Shown: piece by piece, positions 13,401 through 23,273 of the stretch
Layout of the letters: each line of letters begins with the position of its first letter
Position numbering within the stretch: position 1 is the first letter of the stretch
From: Isoetes taiwanensis
Taxonomy: Eukaryota; Streptophyta; Lycopodiopsida; Isoetales; Isoetaceae
Assembly (NCBI GenBank): GCA_021234155.1
Contig: JAJEKV010000057.1
Coordinates: 2,759,821 to 2,823,820 of the forward strand
DNA length: 64,000 nt
Reading direction: 5' to 3'
The notes under the pieces: generated by a model
The model's database searches: none
What the model was told of the DNA's origin: nothing
What the model saw: the letters and a program-made list of their open reading frames with translations, nothing else
Made by a program: the position numbers and the translations under genes

Positions 13401-15748
13401 GCATCGCAGCATCTTCTTTTTCATAAATCAACAAGTGGAAGTGGTCTCTCATTATACTTACTTGGGGGTGCAATTTAAGGGTCCCGTCTTTAGCATGAAA
13501 GACGCAGCATATGACAGGCTCACAAAGGGATATGCCTCGCTTGCAATGCTAGAGAAGAAATGTTTCAAAGCAGATTTTCAGGATGTCCCAGCAAAGATTC
13601 ATCTTTTCAATACCTTAGTTAGACCAGCTGCTCTATATGGAGCTTTGATGTGGGGAATGGATATGACAGCCAAAGAATGGGGTCATATAGAAAGACTGCA
13701 AATTTATTTTCTGTCCAAAATGATTATGAGCAAAGCATCTGTGCCACATTCAATCATATTGGCAGAATTTTCAGCCACTCCGCTTCAACTGGACGCAGCA
13801 TTCCAGTCATACGGCATGATCTGGAAATTTTATACATATCAAAGACATGGTTAACTCCAAATGATCTTCCTACCAAGATGCAATTTTACAAAGATCACTT
13901 CCTTGAGTTCAATGAAGATGGTTTCATCGAGCGACCAGGATATTTGAATATTCATCTTGCACATAAGGTGAGACATGCTATCGGTCAGCTCAGGGTCTCA
14001 TCTCATCAGCTCGAGATCGAAGCTGGTCGTACTAGTAGGCCGAAGGTGGAGCGCTCGAAAAGAATCTGCAGACTATGTCACTTGAATGTAATTGAGTCTG
14101 AGGAACATTTCATCTTCACATGTCCAGTCTATTATGAAATACGGGGCAGATTCCATTGCCTATTTCGGGAACCTACCTCCCTCTCCAAACTGATCGCCTA
14201 TGAGGATCAGAAATGTATAGCTCTTTTTCTTCACCAAATGACTGTGCATAGAAGAAATCTATTAAAGGAGCAAGCTGGGGGAAGAGCGGGACATGAAAAC
14301 GATCCTACCCAAAGGCTGATCACTTTCTTTCTCATTGGAGGTGATAATGATAATAAATGGAAGGCAGGTTCTCTTCCCGGACCATCTCATCCAATCTCAA
14401 AAGGAGTAACCATGAAAGTGTCTAGAAGAAGAAAGCGGACGGTAAAGGATAAACATAAGCAGTCCTTCAAAAGAGAAAACAAGTCTGGCATTACTTTATA
14501 CTTTGAGCCCGTGGCCAAGAAGACAAAAGTTTCTTAATTTCATTGTTTTAGTTTTCTTTTTCCTTTTTTAAGCAATATCTCTAGGTGGCTGCAAATGCGC
14601 CCCTAGCTGGACATGGTTGATGTATATTTGGTCTCATAGACCCAAGCGGTCTCTCGTAGACCGTAGACGTTAATATAATCTTTCTTTCTTTCACTTTGAA
14701 GTTGAATGGATAGAAACTTTACCTCTTCACCAGTGGATCCATGAACACAAGACCCAACTAGTTGCCTTAAAAGTGAGACTGGCAATTCTACATCCGCACC
14801 TTCCAGTGCCCTAATTGCTCTCGGTGAAAGCAACATTGTGTAAGACCGCTGATCATTCTTGACATAAACTTGCTCTGAAGCAAAGTTGCAAAGACTTATT
14901 CCATCATAAAATTGTTAGCTGTAGGTTGATTCACTTCTATATTTTCTGTTTTACCATTCTTATCCGAGTTGGCACCTCCATTAGAGAATCCAGGATAACG
15001 CTCAAAGAGATGAACATAGAATCCTCGTTTTACTAGATAATGAGTCAATAAGCATCCAGCTGGTCCACCACCTACAATAACAACAGATTCCTTTCTGCTA
15101 ACCTGCGTGAATTCAGAACAAAAATCCACATCACACTTCATGTATGATTAACTACAATATTCCAAGCTATATCAACAATCATGCAAAACTGTACAACAAA
15201 GTTGTTTATCAAAAGCAGTTTGAAAGAGTTAATGTAGCAGTTACATCATTGAAGACAACCTAGCACGCAAACATTTGACACTATAAAGTAAGTGCAATCC
15301 AAACATCCCAATCGACAGCATAAGATTAGCTTTTTATGCAAATCTATGGGCCTTTGTCCCATATACATGCCAGTAGCATGCCAACGAGTTAGTTGTTGAT
15401 AGAAAACATGCTAGAACACCATCAGTAATGTCAGGTTGCCATGTTTGGCAAATGAATAGGTAGAAGGTTAACAAGAAGGGAAGAATTATACGCCACATAT
15501 GTAAGCATTCTATATCACACTCACGGCCAATTATTGATCAAAGAGTTTGACAAGGTAATATGACATTGAGTGAGAAGCATACAGAGGAAGCAGCATACCT
15601 TCAAAGGCCCTGCCGAAGAAGCATAAGCAGCTCGTTGAGAGGTCCGGAGAGAAGCAAGAGGCGAATAACAGCATAGTGAATTGGAGCAGGATGGAAGCGC
15701 GGAACACGGCGAAGAAAGCTTGAGGGCCATTGCAAGCAAACCTGCCAT
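7410..15748 (-). CDS. FAD-dependent monooxygenase, kynurenine 3-monooxygenase-like
   Basis: A twelve-exon gene: 15748-15599, 15102-14955, 14874-14723, 11960-11866, 11693-11590, 11513-11387, 11307-11193, 9768-9650, 8384-8225, 8104-8020, 7895-7721 and 7539-7410. All introns are GT-AG, all phases agree, and the total is 1560 nt (519 aa). Exon 1 gives a Ser/Ala/Leu-rich leader resembling a plastid transit peptide. Exon 2 carries the FAD dinucleotide motif VVIVGGGPAGCLLTHYL. Exon 6 has LLVGADGVSSKVR, the DG motif. Exons 9-10 have LLGDAAHAM followed by YGTGCNAALEDC, the GD motif in the form typical of KMO relatives. The last exon has a hydrophobic segment, as KMO proteins do. Such enzymes use NAD(P)H and O2 to hydroxylate an aromatic or similar ring. 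The true substrate cannot be read from the sequence. An in-frame upstream ATG at 15784 would add 12 residues. Intron 3 holds a LINE, and a transposon sits just upstream. Confidence 0.85.
12150..14694 (+). mobile_element. LINE (non-LTR retrotransposon), 5'-truncated
   Basis: A non-LTR element lies antisense in intron 3 of the monooxygenase gene. It keeps reverse transcriptase and a C-terminal zinc motif but has lost the endonuclease, as expected of 5' truncation during target-primed insertion. The 5' edge is approximate. The 3' end has a small CTAGG...CCTAG stem (14580-14606), a conserved GGTCTC...GTAGACGTTAA block, then a (TTTC)n tail instead of poly(A). The tail ends about 28 bp from the exon 3 splice donor. 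No clear target-site duplication was found. Confidence 0.75.
12203..14537 (+). pseudogene. LINE reverse transcriptase, frameshifted
   Basis: Three overlapping frames (12203-12730, 12661-13854, 13650-14537) together make one LINE ORF2 C-terminal portion. The first part ends in the run-up to the RT. The second carries the RT core: motif A FVDFRKAFDTV, motif B GVKQGCPLSPTLF and the catalytic YADD in ILLYADDVVLIS. The third carries a Cys-His motif CRLCH...EHFIFTC (C-x2-C-x8-H-x4-C) and a Lys/Arg-rich tail. Frame breaks fall near 12690 and 13845. The catalytic aspartates are intact, but the breaks and missing endonuclease make it non-autonomous. It would copy element RNA at a nicked chromosomal target if it were whole. 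Confidence 0.85.
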
Positions 15749-15851
15749 TTCTCGCAATATTTCTACCACACAACTCCAAGTCAAATGTCGTAATCCATTC
15801 CTGCCACCTTTTTTTGTCCCAAGTTGTTCAAGTGAAATGATCGCTCATCAT

Positions 15852-15857
15852 CACGTG
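15852..15857. promoter_or_regulatory. G-box (CACGTG) upstream of the monooxygenase gene
   Basis: A perfect CACGTG lies about 105 bp upstream of the chosen ATG, in the short interval between the gene and the pogo-like transposon. G-boxes bind plant bHLH and bZIP factors, often in light or stress responses. The position fits a proximal promoter, but use is inferred only. No convincing TATA box was seen nearby. Confidence 0.35.
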
Positions 15858-16962
15858 GACCTATGTGCTGCAAAGTCCTACCCGCTTCACAGAATTTCCG
15901 GCCATGTTTTGCGCAGGGCCAAACACAGGCCATGTTTTGCGCAGTTAAGGGCGCAAACGCAATTTTGGGCACGAGGTGTGGAATTTTGCCACAAGAAATA
16001 GTTCATCTGAAAGCCTGAAATCTAAGCTACAAATAGATGCCAGATTTAGGGTCTACAGATTAGCCACTTGCAAGTTACAGCTGCTCAAACACGGGGGGTC
16101 TGCGAGAACCACGGTTACGCACCACTGAGACCCATCAATGCGACCTTTGCATTGCGCATAAAACTCCCATCTATGCGCGAGATGAAACTCCCATCAATTG
16201 CGCAGACAAACAACATTATCGCTCTCAAACCCACCATCATTTGCTCACCTATTAACAAACAATTATGTCTTATCCGCTACAAGCAAGCACATGCATATCT
16301 CAATTTTATGATCCGAATATCAACCTTTTGCATACATCTTGCTAAGAAAGGGCGAATGCATTCACACCTAAGAATCAAACAACAATTCGGCAACAATTTA
16401 ACAACAACAATTTAGCGGTCTTGGCATACAAGTTTAAAGCAACAATTTAGCAACAATTCAAAGCAACAATTTAGCGGTATTGGCATACAAGTTTTACGAA
16501 AATGTGCTATTTTGCAATAGACAAAGGTCTATGTAAAATTGTTTATGTGCAAATTTGAAAACGCACACAAACCTGACCAATGTTTACAAGAAGTAGCATT
16601 GACCAGCCACAACAAAGAAGACATGCATCATGTGACCTAGCTTTCTTCAGAGGAGCTTTCTATCTCCACATCATTTGCACGCAAAGAAGTACCGGATTAA
16701 AGAGGTAAAGTAGAAACATCAAACTTACATGCAAACTTGGACTTACATTTGCAAGTAGCTCTGTAAGTTCTTGCCCGAGCCATCATCCATCCCTTTTGCC
16801 TTCTCAATTATGTCATGAGGCCTACCATCTTCAACAAAGCCTCGGATCAGCCTTGCTTTAGCCAAGTTGTTGTGCTTTGTGGCATCACGGAACACCACTA
16901 TTAACATCAGCAAACTGACCCATGTTTGAGTGTCCACATTAACATCGCATGTGATCTTTGAT

Positions 16963-18930
16963 TCATTTCTTCGCAGGTGGTATCATCTCATCAATTGATA
17001 CATGAACAGCATCCATATGGTCTTGAGAACAGATATGAGTGTCTTCTAAGCTGCATCCTACCATAGAGCCAGAGAATGGAGACATATTCCTAATTGCATT
17101 ATACAATACAGGACTTGGAGGCAATTCTTCTTCAACTTGACTATCTTGGAATAATGGCGGGCAGCTCTCTTGTTCTTCCATTTGGCTACTAGCCACAAAT
17201 CGTATGTCACAACCTGCATGCCCTTCATTCTCTCTAGCTGCCCTCTTTGCTCTTAACCTGTCCCTTGCTTGCCTTCTAGCCTCCATAGCATCCTTGTTAA
17301 CTGGTATCCAAGGGCTTACACCATTCAAGATAGGCCTCCCATGCCTATGAGGTCCATATATTAGATCCCTAAACCTTCTACAGCCTACCTCCCATGCTTC
17401 TTCACTTCTTTTCCTAGCTTCCCTCTCTTCCTTTCTCTTTTTGCATCTTTCCAAAGCCTCCTCCCTTGCCAATTTCTTTGCTGCTTGTGCAGCTAGCTTC
17501 TCTTCTAACTTTCTCTTCTTTTCCTCCTCATTCCTAGCCTTCCTTTCTTTGTTAGTCTGCCCCACGATTGCTTGACACCATTGTTCAGAGCTAACATGAT
17601 GCACTCCAGCCAGCAAGGGAAGATTTCGTCTTCTTGAGGTTTCAGGCTGAGATATAGAGTCATTGTTTTGGGGTTGAAATGCTCTAGACATTGGTGTTCT
17701 GTGGGCTGTAGGTAGAGCAGATCTATAAGCAACATTAACATGAGGAGAAGAGTGATGTACAACAGTGCTTGCATGTGGCAAAGGCCTTGCAATGTTAGGT
17801 GCTTGGTTTTCAGGCACATTGCAATTTAGAAGAACATTGCTATGTGCTGCCTCAACAACATTTTGCTCAAAATTTTGATTGTTACCTTCTTCATGGTTCT
17901 TTGGTGACGCATACAATTGATTGGGGAACACTTGATTAGCATCAGGGGCTGCTGCACCTTCATTTTCAGCATCATTTGGATTGTAATCTCCATGCTCCCA
18001 TGGTTGCAACTCCACTTCCCTACCGTCATCTCCAATTGCCTCAGCTTGTGGTGTCACTTTGCCCTTCACAAAGGGCACTAAACCCGTTGATCTAAAACCA
18101 GAGAGGATGTTCTGCACTGTCATGGATGACTTCAAAGCTCTGTAGATAATTGTAGCCAGGTCTTGCTTGCTTGGTTCAGCATAACGGTGTTTTAACATAT
18201 AAATTGCTCTTTCCTTCTTAAAGCACTTCTTGAAAGGGCCAAACACTGACACATCCAAGGGCTGCAGCTTATGTGAAGTGTGAGGTGGCAAAATAAAAAG
18301 ATGCACTCCTACCTCTTTGGCTGCCAGTATAGTGTCAAGATCCACATGAGTCTTGTGGCCATCAAGCACTAGCAAATGTGGTGTACTCGGACTGCAAGCT
18401 CCTGGCACCTTCTTGCAGAAATGATCAATTAACCAACTTTTAAAAAGCTCTTTTGTCATCCATGCTTCACCCTGACAAGCCATCACAGCACCTGGTTCAC
18501 ATCTAGATACATAGTCATCTCTGATCCTCTCTCCTTTGAAGATGTAGAGACTAGGAAGTGGAAAGCCATCTGCATTGACACATGTAAGTACTGTCACCCA
18601 TTCTCTATTTCTCATCACAACTTCATGCACGTTCCTCTTTCCTTTCTTGGCAATAACCTTCATTCCAGAAACCTTACCAGCTTGGACACCAGTTTCGTCC
18701 GCATTCCAAATTCTAGATGGTGGAAACTTGAACTCATCCAACACCTTCTCAAAATCATCGTAGAACTTAGCTAGAGTAGCAGTTGTTAGTGCTCGCCCCT
18801 GGCGAGAATCCAACGTTTCAGCAGATCTTATTGCTATCTCGGATGCCTTCCTTTGAAAAGCTTCCACCACTTGTGTCCGGAACTCCATCCCTAAATGGAG
18901 TTGGTCTATCAAGGCATATTTCAGCCACAA
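16963..18930 (-). CDS. pogo/Tigger-like DDE transposase, catalytic and C-terminal part
   Basis: A 655-residue open frame. The catalytic domain shows the DDE_1 pattern with three aspartates: WNADETG (D78), LLVLDGHKTHVD (D190) and LQPLDVSVFG (D226). The 35-residue gap from the second to the third fits pogo-clade DDD enzymes. Downstream are a low-complexity linker and a Lys/Arg/Glu-rich coiled-coil-like region (about 460-590). The N-terminal DNA-binding portion lies upstream at about 18935-19250 (KWSEDDMKRAIELV...STIRSWLYGRV, a psq helix-turn-helix). It is reached only through frame breaks near 18900-18960 and probably 19040, so the copy is likely inactive although its catalytic core is unbroken. 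The enzyme would cut and paste elements bearing the matching inverted repeats. Confidence 0.85.
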   Translation of the reverse strand: MWLKYALIDQLHLGMEFRTQVVEAFQRKASEIAIRSAETLDSRQGRALTTATLAKFYDDFEKVLDEFKFPPSRIWNADETGVQAGKVSGMKVIAKKGKRNVHEVVMRNREWVTVLTCVNADGFPLPSLYIFKGERIRDDYVSRCEPGAVMACQGEAWMTKELFKSWLIDHFCKKVPGACSPSTPHLLVLDGHKTHVDLDTILAAKEVGVHLFILPPHTSHKLQPLDVSVFGPFKKCFKKERAIYMLKHRYAEPSKQDLATIIYRALKSSMTVQNILSGFRSTGLVPFVKGKVTPQAEAIGDDGREVELQPWEHGDYNPNDAENEGAAAPDANQVFPNQLYASPKNHEEGNNQNFEQNVVEAAHSNVLLNCNVPENQAPNIARPLPHASTVVHHSSPHVNVAYRSALPTAHRTPMSRAFQPQNNDSISQPETSRRRNLPLLAGVHHVSSEQWCQAIVGQTNKERKARNEEEKKRKLEEKLAAQAAKKLAREEALERCKKRKEEREARKRSEEAWEVGCRRFRDLIYGPHRHGRPILNGVSPWIPVNKDAMEARRQARDRLRAKRAARENEGHAGCDIRFVASSQMEEQESCPPLFQDSQVEEELPPSPVLYNAIRNMSPFSGSMVGCSLEDTHICSQDHMDAVHVSIDEMIPPAKK

Positions 18931-19482
18931 ACTCCTTCAACATATCTAGAGTCAAAGGCATTCCCGATCGCCCTCTCTAATGCCCATTCTACCAAGTCGA
19001 TTCTTCTTTCTCATTGTCATGGCTATAGGATGCTTACCATGCTTTTCTGTTCACTCTACCATAAAGCCAACTTCTAATTGTAGACTTCGGGGATGCTAAA
19101 TTCTGCACTTTCTTTGCTCTTATGCTCATCACATTCCCCTCAACAAGTTCGATTGCCCTCTTCATGTCATCCTCACTCCATTTACCTCTCTCTCACGTCT
19201 AAGATAGCTCCCTTCATTCCGCTATTGCCTTCCCTAATCTTCCTCTTCTTTGGCTTCTTTTTGGCTGCAACACGTTTAGATCCCCTGCTCTCTTCTCATT
19301 GCTCGTCCATCGGATCTCGTGCTCTCTTCTCTGTGCTCTCTGTTCTCATTGTGCTCACGTGTTTGGCCATGCTCAACGCTGTGTAAGGTGGTGGCCATCT
19401 TGGGCGTTCAATCTTGTTTAAGACAAAATTATGGCGGGGTTGTGCTATGGCGGGCTTGTGCTATGGCTGGAACGAGGTGCGC

Positions 19483-19526
19483 AAATGGTCGAACGCTGAT
19501 GCGGAAATGGTCGAACGCTGATGCGG
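19483..19526. repeat. 22-bp tandem duplication near the pogo element end
   Basis: Two exact copies of a 22-bp unit beginning AAATGGTCGAACGC, just inside the right inverted repeat. Repeated subterminal sequences are often transposase-binding sites. That role is inferred. Confidence 0.7.
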
Positions 19527-20254
19527 AAATGAAGGGCATCCATGTCGTGAACGCAGGGCTCCTGCGCATCCTGTTTAGGGCCCTGCGCAAAACAGTGCTT
19601 AGAATATCAATTAACTTATCTTCCTTGAATTGTAGCATGTAATCTGTGTGAAAGACAGGTATACAAATGTTTTAAGTATATGAGGTAAGCAAATACTCAG
19701 TGAGAAGAAAAGAGCATACCTGCACATCTGAAACTCCATCAGATACAGTTTAATCAACACCCTTCATTTCTTGGTTTTGCATCTGAAGCAAAAAGAGCAC
19801 TTTAGCTGACCTGCAAATCAAATGCACGATTCAAACTGCAGCTTCTTGTGCCTTGTAAAAGTTGTGTTTGCAAAACACTTGCTACTTCAAATCCGGAAAA
19901 GAACAAAACCTGGGCATTCAAAATTCCAATCAGAAAGTTACAGCCGGGTATGTCTTCATGAGAATGCGATGATTTGGTCATTAAAGAATAGAAGAGAATA
20001 GTTTGCAGCAATTACATTAGGTTTACAAAAGTTTTTCGTCTAGTCTATTGTCCACAATCATAAAAAAATATGTACATATAGAAAGGGAAAAAATAAAACA
20101 AACTATGTTGCTCGTTCGTACCATCTAAGCTAGCCATAGATTGCATGATTCATAGCTGGCACCAAGAAAAGCCTGCACCAAGGAAACGTCCAGCTTCTTA
20201 GTTGTTTGTTAACCAAATAAAAATGCTTGATATTCCAAGTTTACCTGTTAAGTT

Positions 20255-20455
20255 GTAGTCATCAAACAGACTCGAACCGCTTCCGCCATAGGGTAAGCCA
20301 GCGTCTCTGAGGCCTGCCTGACTGATATCCTACCAAGGGGGCGAACGATAGACGGTAACTCCCCCCCGAAAGCATAGCCTTGCCAAGGCTGAGGTTGAGG
20401 GTCTAAGTCCCTAGTCATAGAAATGTGGGCCTGCGCCAACGTAGAAAACATTAGG
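20255..20455. other. GC-rich islet, possibly organelle-derived
   Basis: About 200 bp clearly richer in G and C than the flanks, with a poly-C run (20360-20367) and a minus-strand open frame over its whole length. Its texture resembles the conserved 3' parts of plant mitochondrial group II introns. That is only an impression, and no exon or domain V could be fixed. Confidence 0.25.
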
Positions 20456-21316
20456 GCAATATATCAAAGGAAGAACATGGATCAGGTTAATTCAACCTTT
20501 AAAAGGAAATGATCCTTCATTTAGTTCCAAGTCTACACAGCGCAGCCAGCAGTTCCAGAACATTGCAAGTAGTTCTGATTTTAGAGGTGAAATGATATTC
20601 TGGAATAGAAGCAGAAAATACAGCTATCAGTAAATTAGATCTTGAACATGTTAAAACACACATTTTTGTTAGCAAATTTCAAAAAAGATGTGTGCTCAAA
20701 TCCATAGAACAATAAGTTGATCATCGTTCAAGAATCCAAAGCAATGATGGTGGTCTTTCCTGGCTATCTACGAAAAGAGAATGTCATCCATAACCTTAAC
20801 CCTTTGGAAATTGATGGCACTCCAGTTGCACAATGCTTGAAATTGGTTGCGAAAAATGGAAAGAGGTTCAATGTAATTGTCATCTACAACTTGTCATCTC
20901 TAAGTTCTGAAACTTATTCCTCCGTTTTCTGTAACAGACTTGAATTTCCTTGGTTTATATTTGAAGGAAGGTAATGGGAAGACCATAGTATTGGCAACTT
21001 CATTGGTTCAACTGAGTATATGTAATCCCTATATTTCAATACAACATGTCGATTAAGGCAAATGCACAGTCTGGATATATTTCTATATAAAAAGCACATT
21101 GTAGATGCTCACGTTGTAGCAAGATCTCATTAGCATATCTCCACTATCAGATGTTTGGAGCATAACCCAGGTTATAAGCCAGATGATGCAAAGAATTGTA
21201 AAAATAGGGTTCTATTCATTGCTTCTTTTATGGAAGCATGAAAATTGTGTCAGACATTACCTGTAGATTGATTTGCTGAAGATGGAGTTGCTAAGCGAAG
21301 TCGAGCAGGTACAGTA

Positions 21317-21387
21317 CTGTTTTAGAAGATCAATATGGCCATATAGCTCGTTTTAAACTATCTGGCCAGACTCATCTTCTAAAACAG
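21317..21387. ncRNA. near-perfect 71-nt hairpin (candidate small-RNA precursor or tiny foldback)
   Basis: Two 30-nt arms are inverse copies. An outer 14-bp block (CTGTTTTAGAAGAT / ATCTTCTAAAACAG) is perfect. Then comes a 5-nt unpaired stretch of equal length on each side, then an inner block TGGCCATATAG / CTATCTGGCCA with one mismatch. The loop is 11 nt. The size and pairing would suit a plant microRNA precursor or a minimal foldback element. Transcription is unknown. Confidence 0.4.
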
Positions 21388-23273
21388 CCATGGCTGAGAA
21401 GATGAGACCCTGGCATGCCCATCTAAATAAGACCATATAGTATACAAATTAAGGAACAAAACAATAGAGTAACAAAACAACACAGTGATTGATAAAGAAA
21501 CAAGCTCGAGAACATGCACATAGCAGATCATTTAGAGAATAATTGATTTAGAGAATCCATGTCCAAGTACTACGTCTCCTCTCTCACAAAAGAAATAGTT
21601 TCGTAGGAAGACATTGCATTAAATTAGACCATTGATGAAGAGCTTTGTGTGATGGGCTTTGCTGATTCTGAGCATCAAGTGGAGAAAAGCTCCATTAGCT
21701 TGGGGTTTGGAAAGTTAACAGACTTCCATGACCAAAGAAAATTCAGACCATGCCATGTTTGTGCATATATAAAATGATTTACCCTGCAACTGTTGCTTCT
21801 AGAAGTGAATTATATGCTGTGCCATAATAGTGGTCATGAAGGCGAATAATTGGATTCTATTAATCTAAAGAATGAAATAATGCAGTATATAATGACCTGA
21901 AACATTTGATATAGCCTAATACTTTTTTGATGATGTGCATTCGTAAACCCTATCTATCTCTCTATTTATCTATCTTATGAAACAAAGATGTAACAACTAC
22001 CAATGAAACAGAAAATAAATAAACACTTACATGAATTATATGATGGAATGCAAGGAGTATTTGATCATCCTAGTTGCAAGAGACATCATAATATATCAAG
22101 TATTAACTGCATATTGTTGTGCATGGGCACATATCCTGTAAGTGAGATCGTATCCAAAAGTAACCTGTAATTGATACAAATCCAAAACAATCCCTATGCA
22201 ATAGTCATCGTGATTTAAGTGATGCTAAATAGAAACGATAACTTTGAATAAATGAAGAGCAGAGAGGTCATGAAATTGAACTCATTAAATTGAACAGAAA
22301 CCTATCTAAAAAGCATCAAGGGGGGAAAAGCAACCTTGAGACATTAAGTAGTTACAGTATTACCCATGCAGGTCGTTGGGCTCTCAATTTCATCAAGTGT
22401 GATTTGGCCATAAATAAAATAATCCAGTTGAATGAGAAAGAAATTAAGATGACCTACTCTGTATATCGATCGAGTGGATGCAATCAAACCGTATTTGAAA
22501 ACGATTCTGATGAAGCTGGACATCAATAAAACTTGGCAAAACAGATAGCATCACATCCATGCCAAAAAAGCAGATGTATCGCAGATAGATAGATATGTGT
22601 TCTTCATGGATCCATACTGATAGTTTAGGAAGGCCCAATCGGTTATACAGGTGTATCATAATGGCCCTTAAGAAATGGCCAAATATTATATGAAGTCGAA
22701 CACTAACTGAAGCCGAATACTTTTCACGGGTTTCCCTAATGCCCTGACCTCTGTTCTTCATGGGACATAAGACTTGGTTCTTTGATCTCTGTTGTTGCGC
22801 AGATCCTTGGAGAGTAACTTATCATATGTGCTCATTGCCATCTTTGAGATTGCAGACTCTGAAAATACTTTAGAATCAAGCAGCACATGCTATGCATTTT
22901 CAACCATGCGACCTCCTTGTACTTCTCCTTCTCCTTTTCCTTAGTTGAATCACATAATCATGTGCATAAGCTGCTATAATATTACCTGGGTAAACGCATA
23001 TAAGGAATAAAATGTTGTTGCAAGTATAAAACATTTGAAAGTTGCAAGTAAATCAAATTGCAAGCTACTCTCTGATAAATGAAGAAATAAGAATACAAAT
23101 GCCTACCTTTTGTGCATCCTAGAGCTTCGTGCATTCATCCATCAAGTTAAGAGCATGACTATTGGACCAAATATATTCTGTGACTGGTAGGAGTAGTTGA
23201 TACACGTGAAGCATCCATAGGTTTTCAAAAACGTCTAGTGACATCCAGCAACCAAAATGTACAGGAATCATCT

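Larger units (their letters stand above)
15905..19594 (-). mobile_element. pogo-like (Tc1/mariner superfamily) DNA transposon
   Basis: Bounded by a perfect 16-bp inverted repeat, TGTTTTGCGCAGGGCC at 15905-15920 and its inverse at 19579-19594. A second partial copy of the left end (TGTTTTGCGCAG) lies at 15933-15944. It encodes a psq-type DNA-binding region and a DDD transposase on the minus strand. Subterminal DNA is rich in TGCGCA-type motifs, and a 22-bp unit is tandemly duplicated at 19483-19526. A TA target duplication, expected for pogo elements, could not be placed, so the exact edges may extend a few bases further. Confidence 0.75.
19595..23273. other. no gene recognised; non-coding interval
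   Basis: AT-rich DNA between the pogo-like element and the Helitron remnant. Apart from the GC-rich islet and hairpin listed separately, only short frames are present. One of them, 20717-20974 (+), reads as an ordinary-looking protein of 85 residues but matches no family I recognise. Confidence 0.4.

Noticed and set aside
14896..15141. Apparent frameshift/stop in exon 2 of the monooxygenase gene
   Set aside because: An 80-bp GT-AG intron (14875-14954) explains it and restores phase on both sides, so the gene is not called a pseudogene here.
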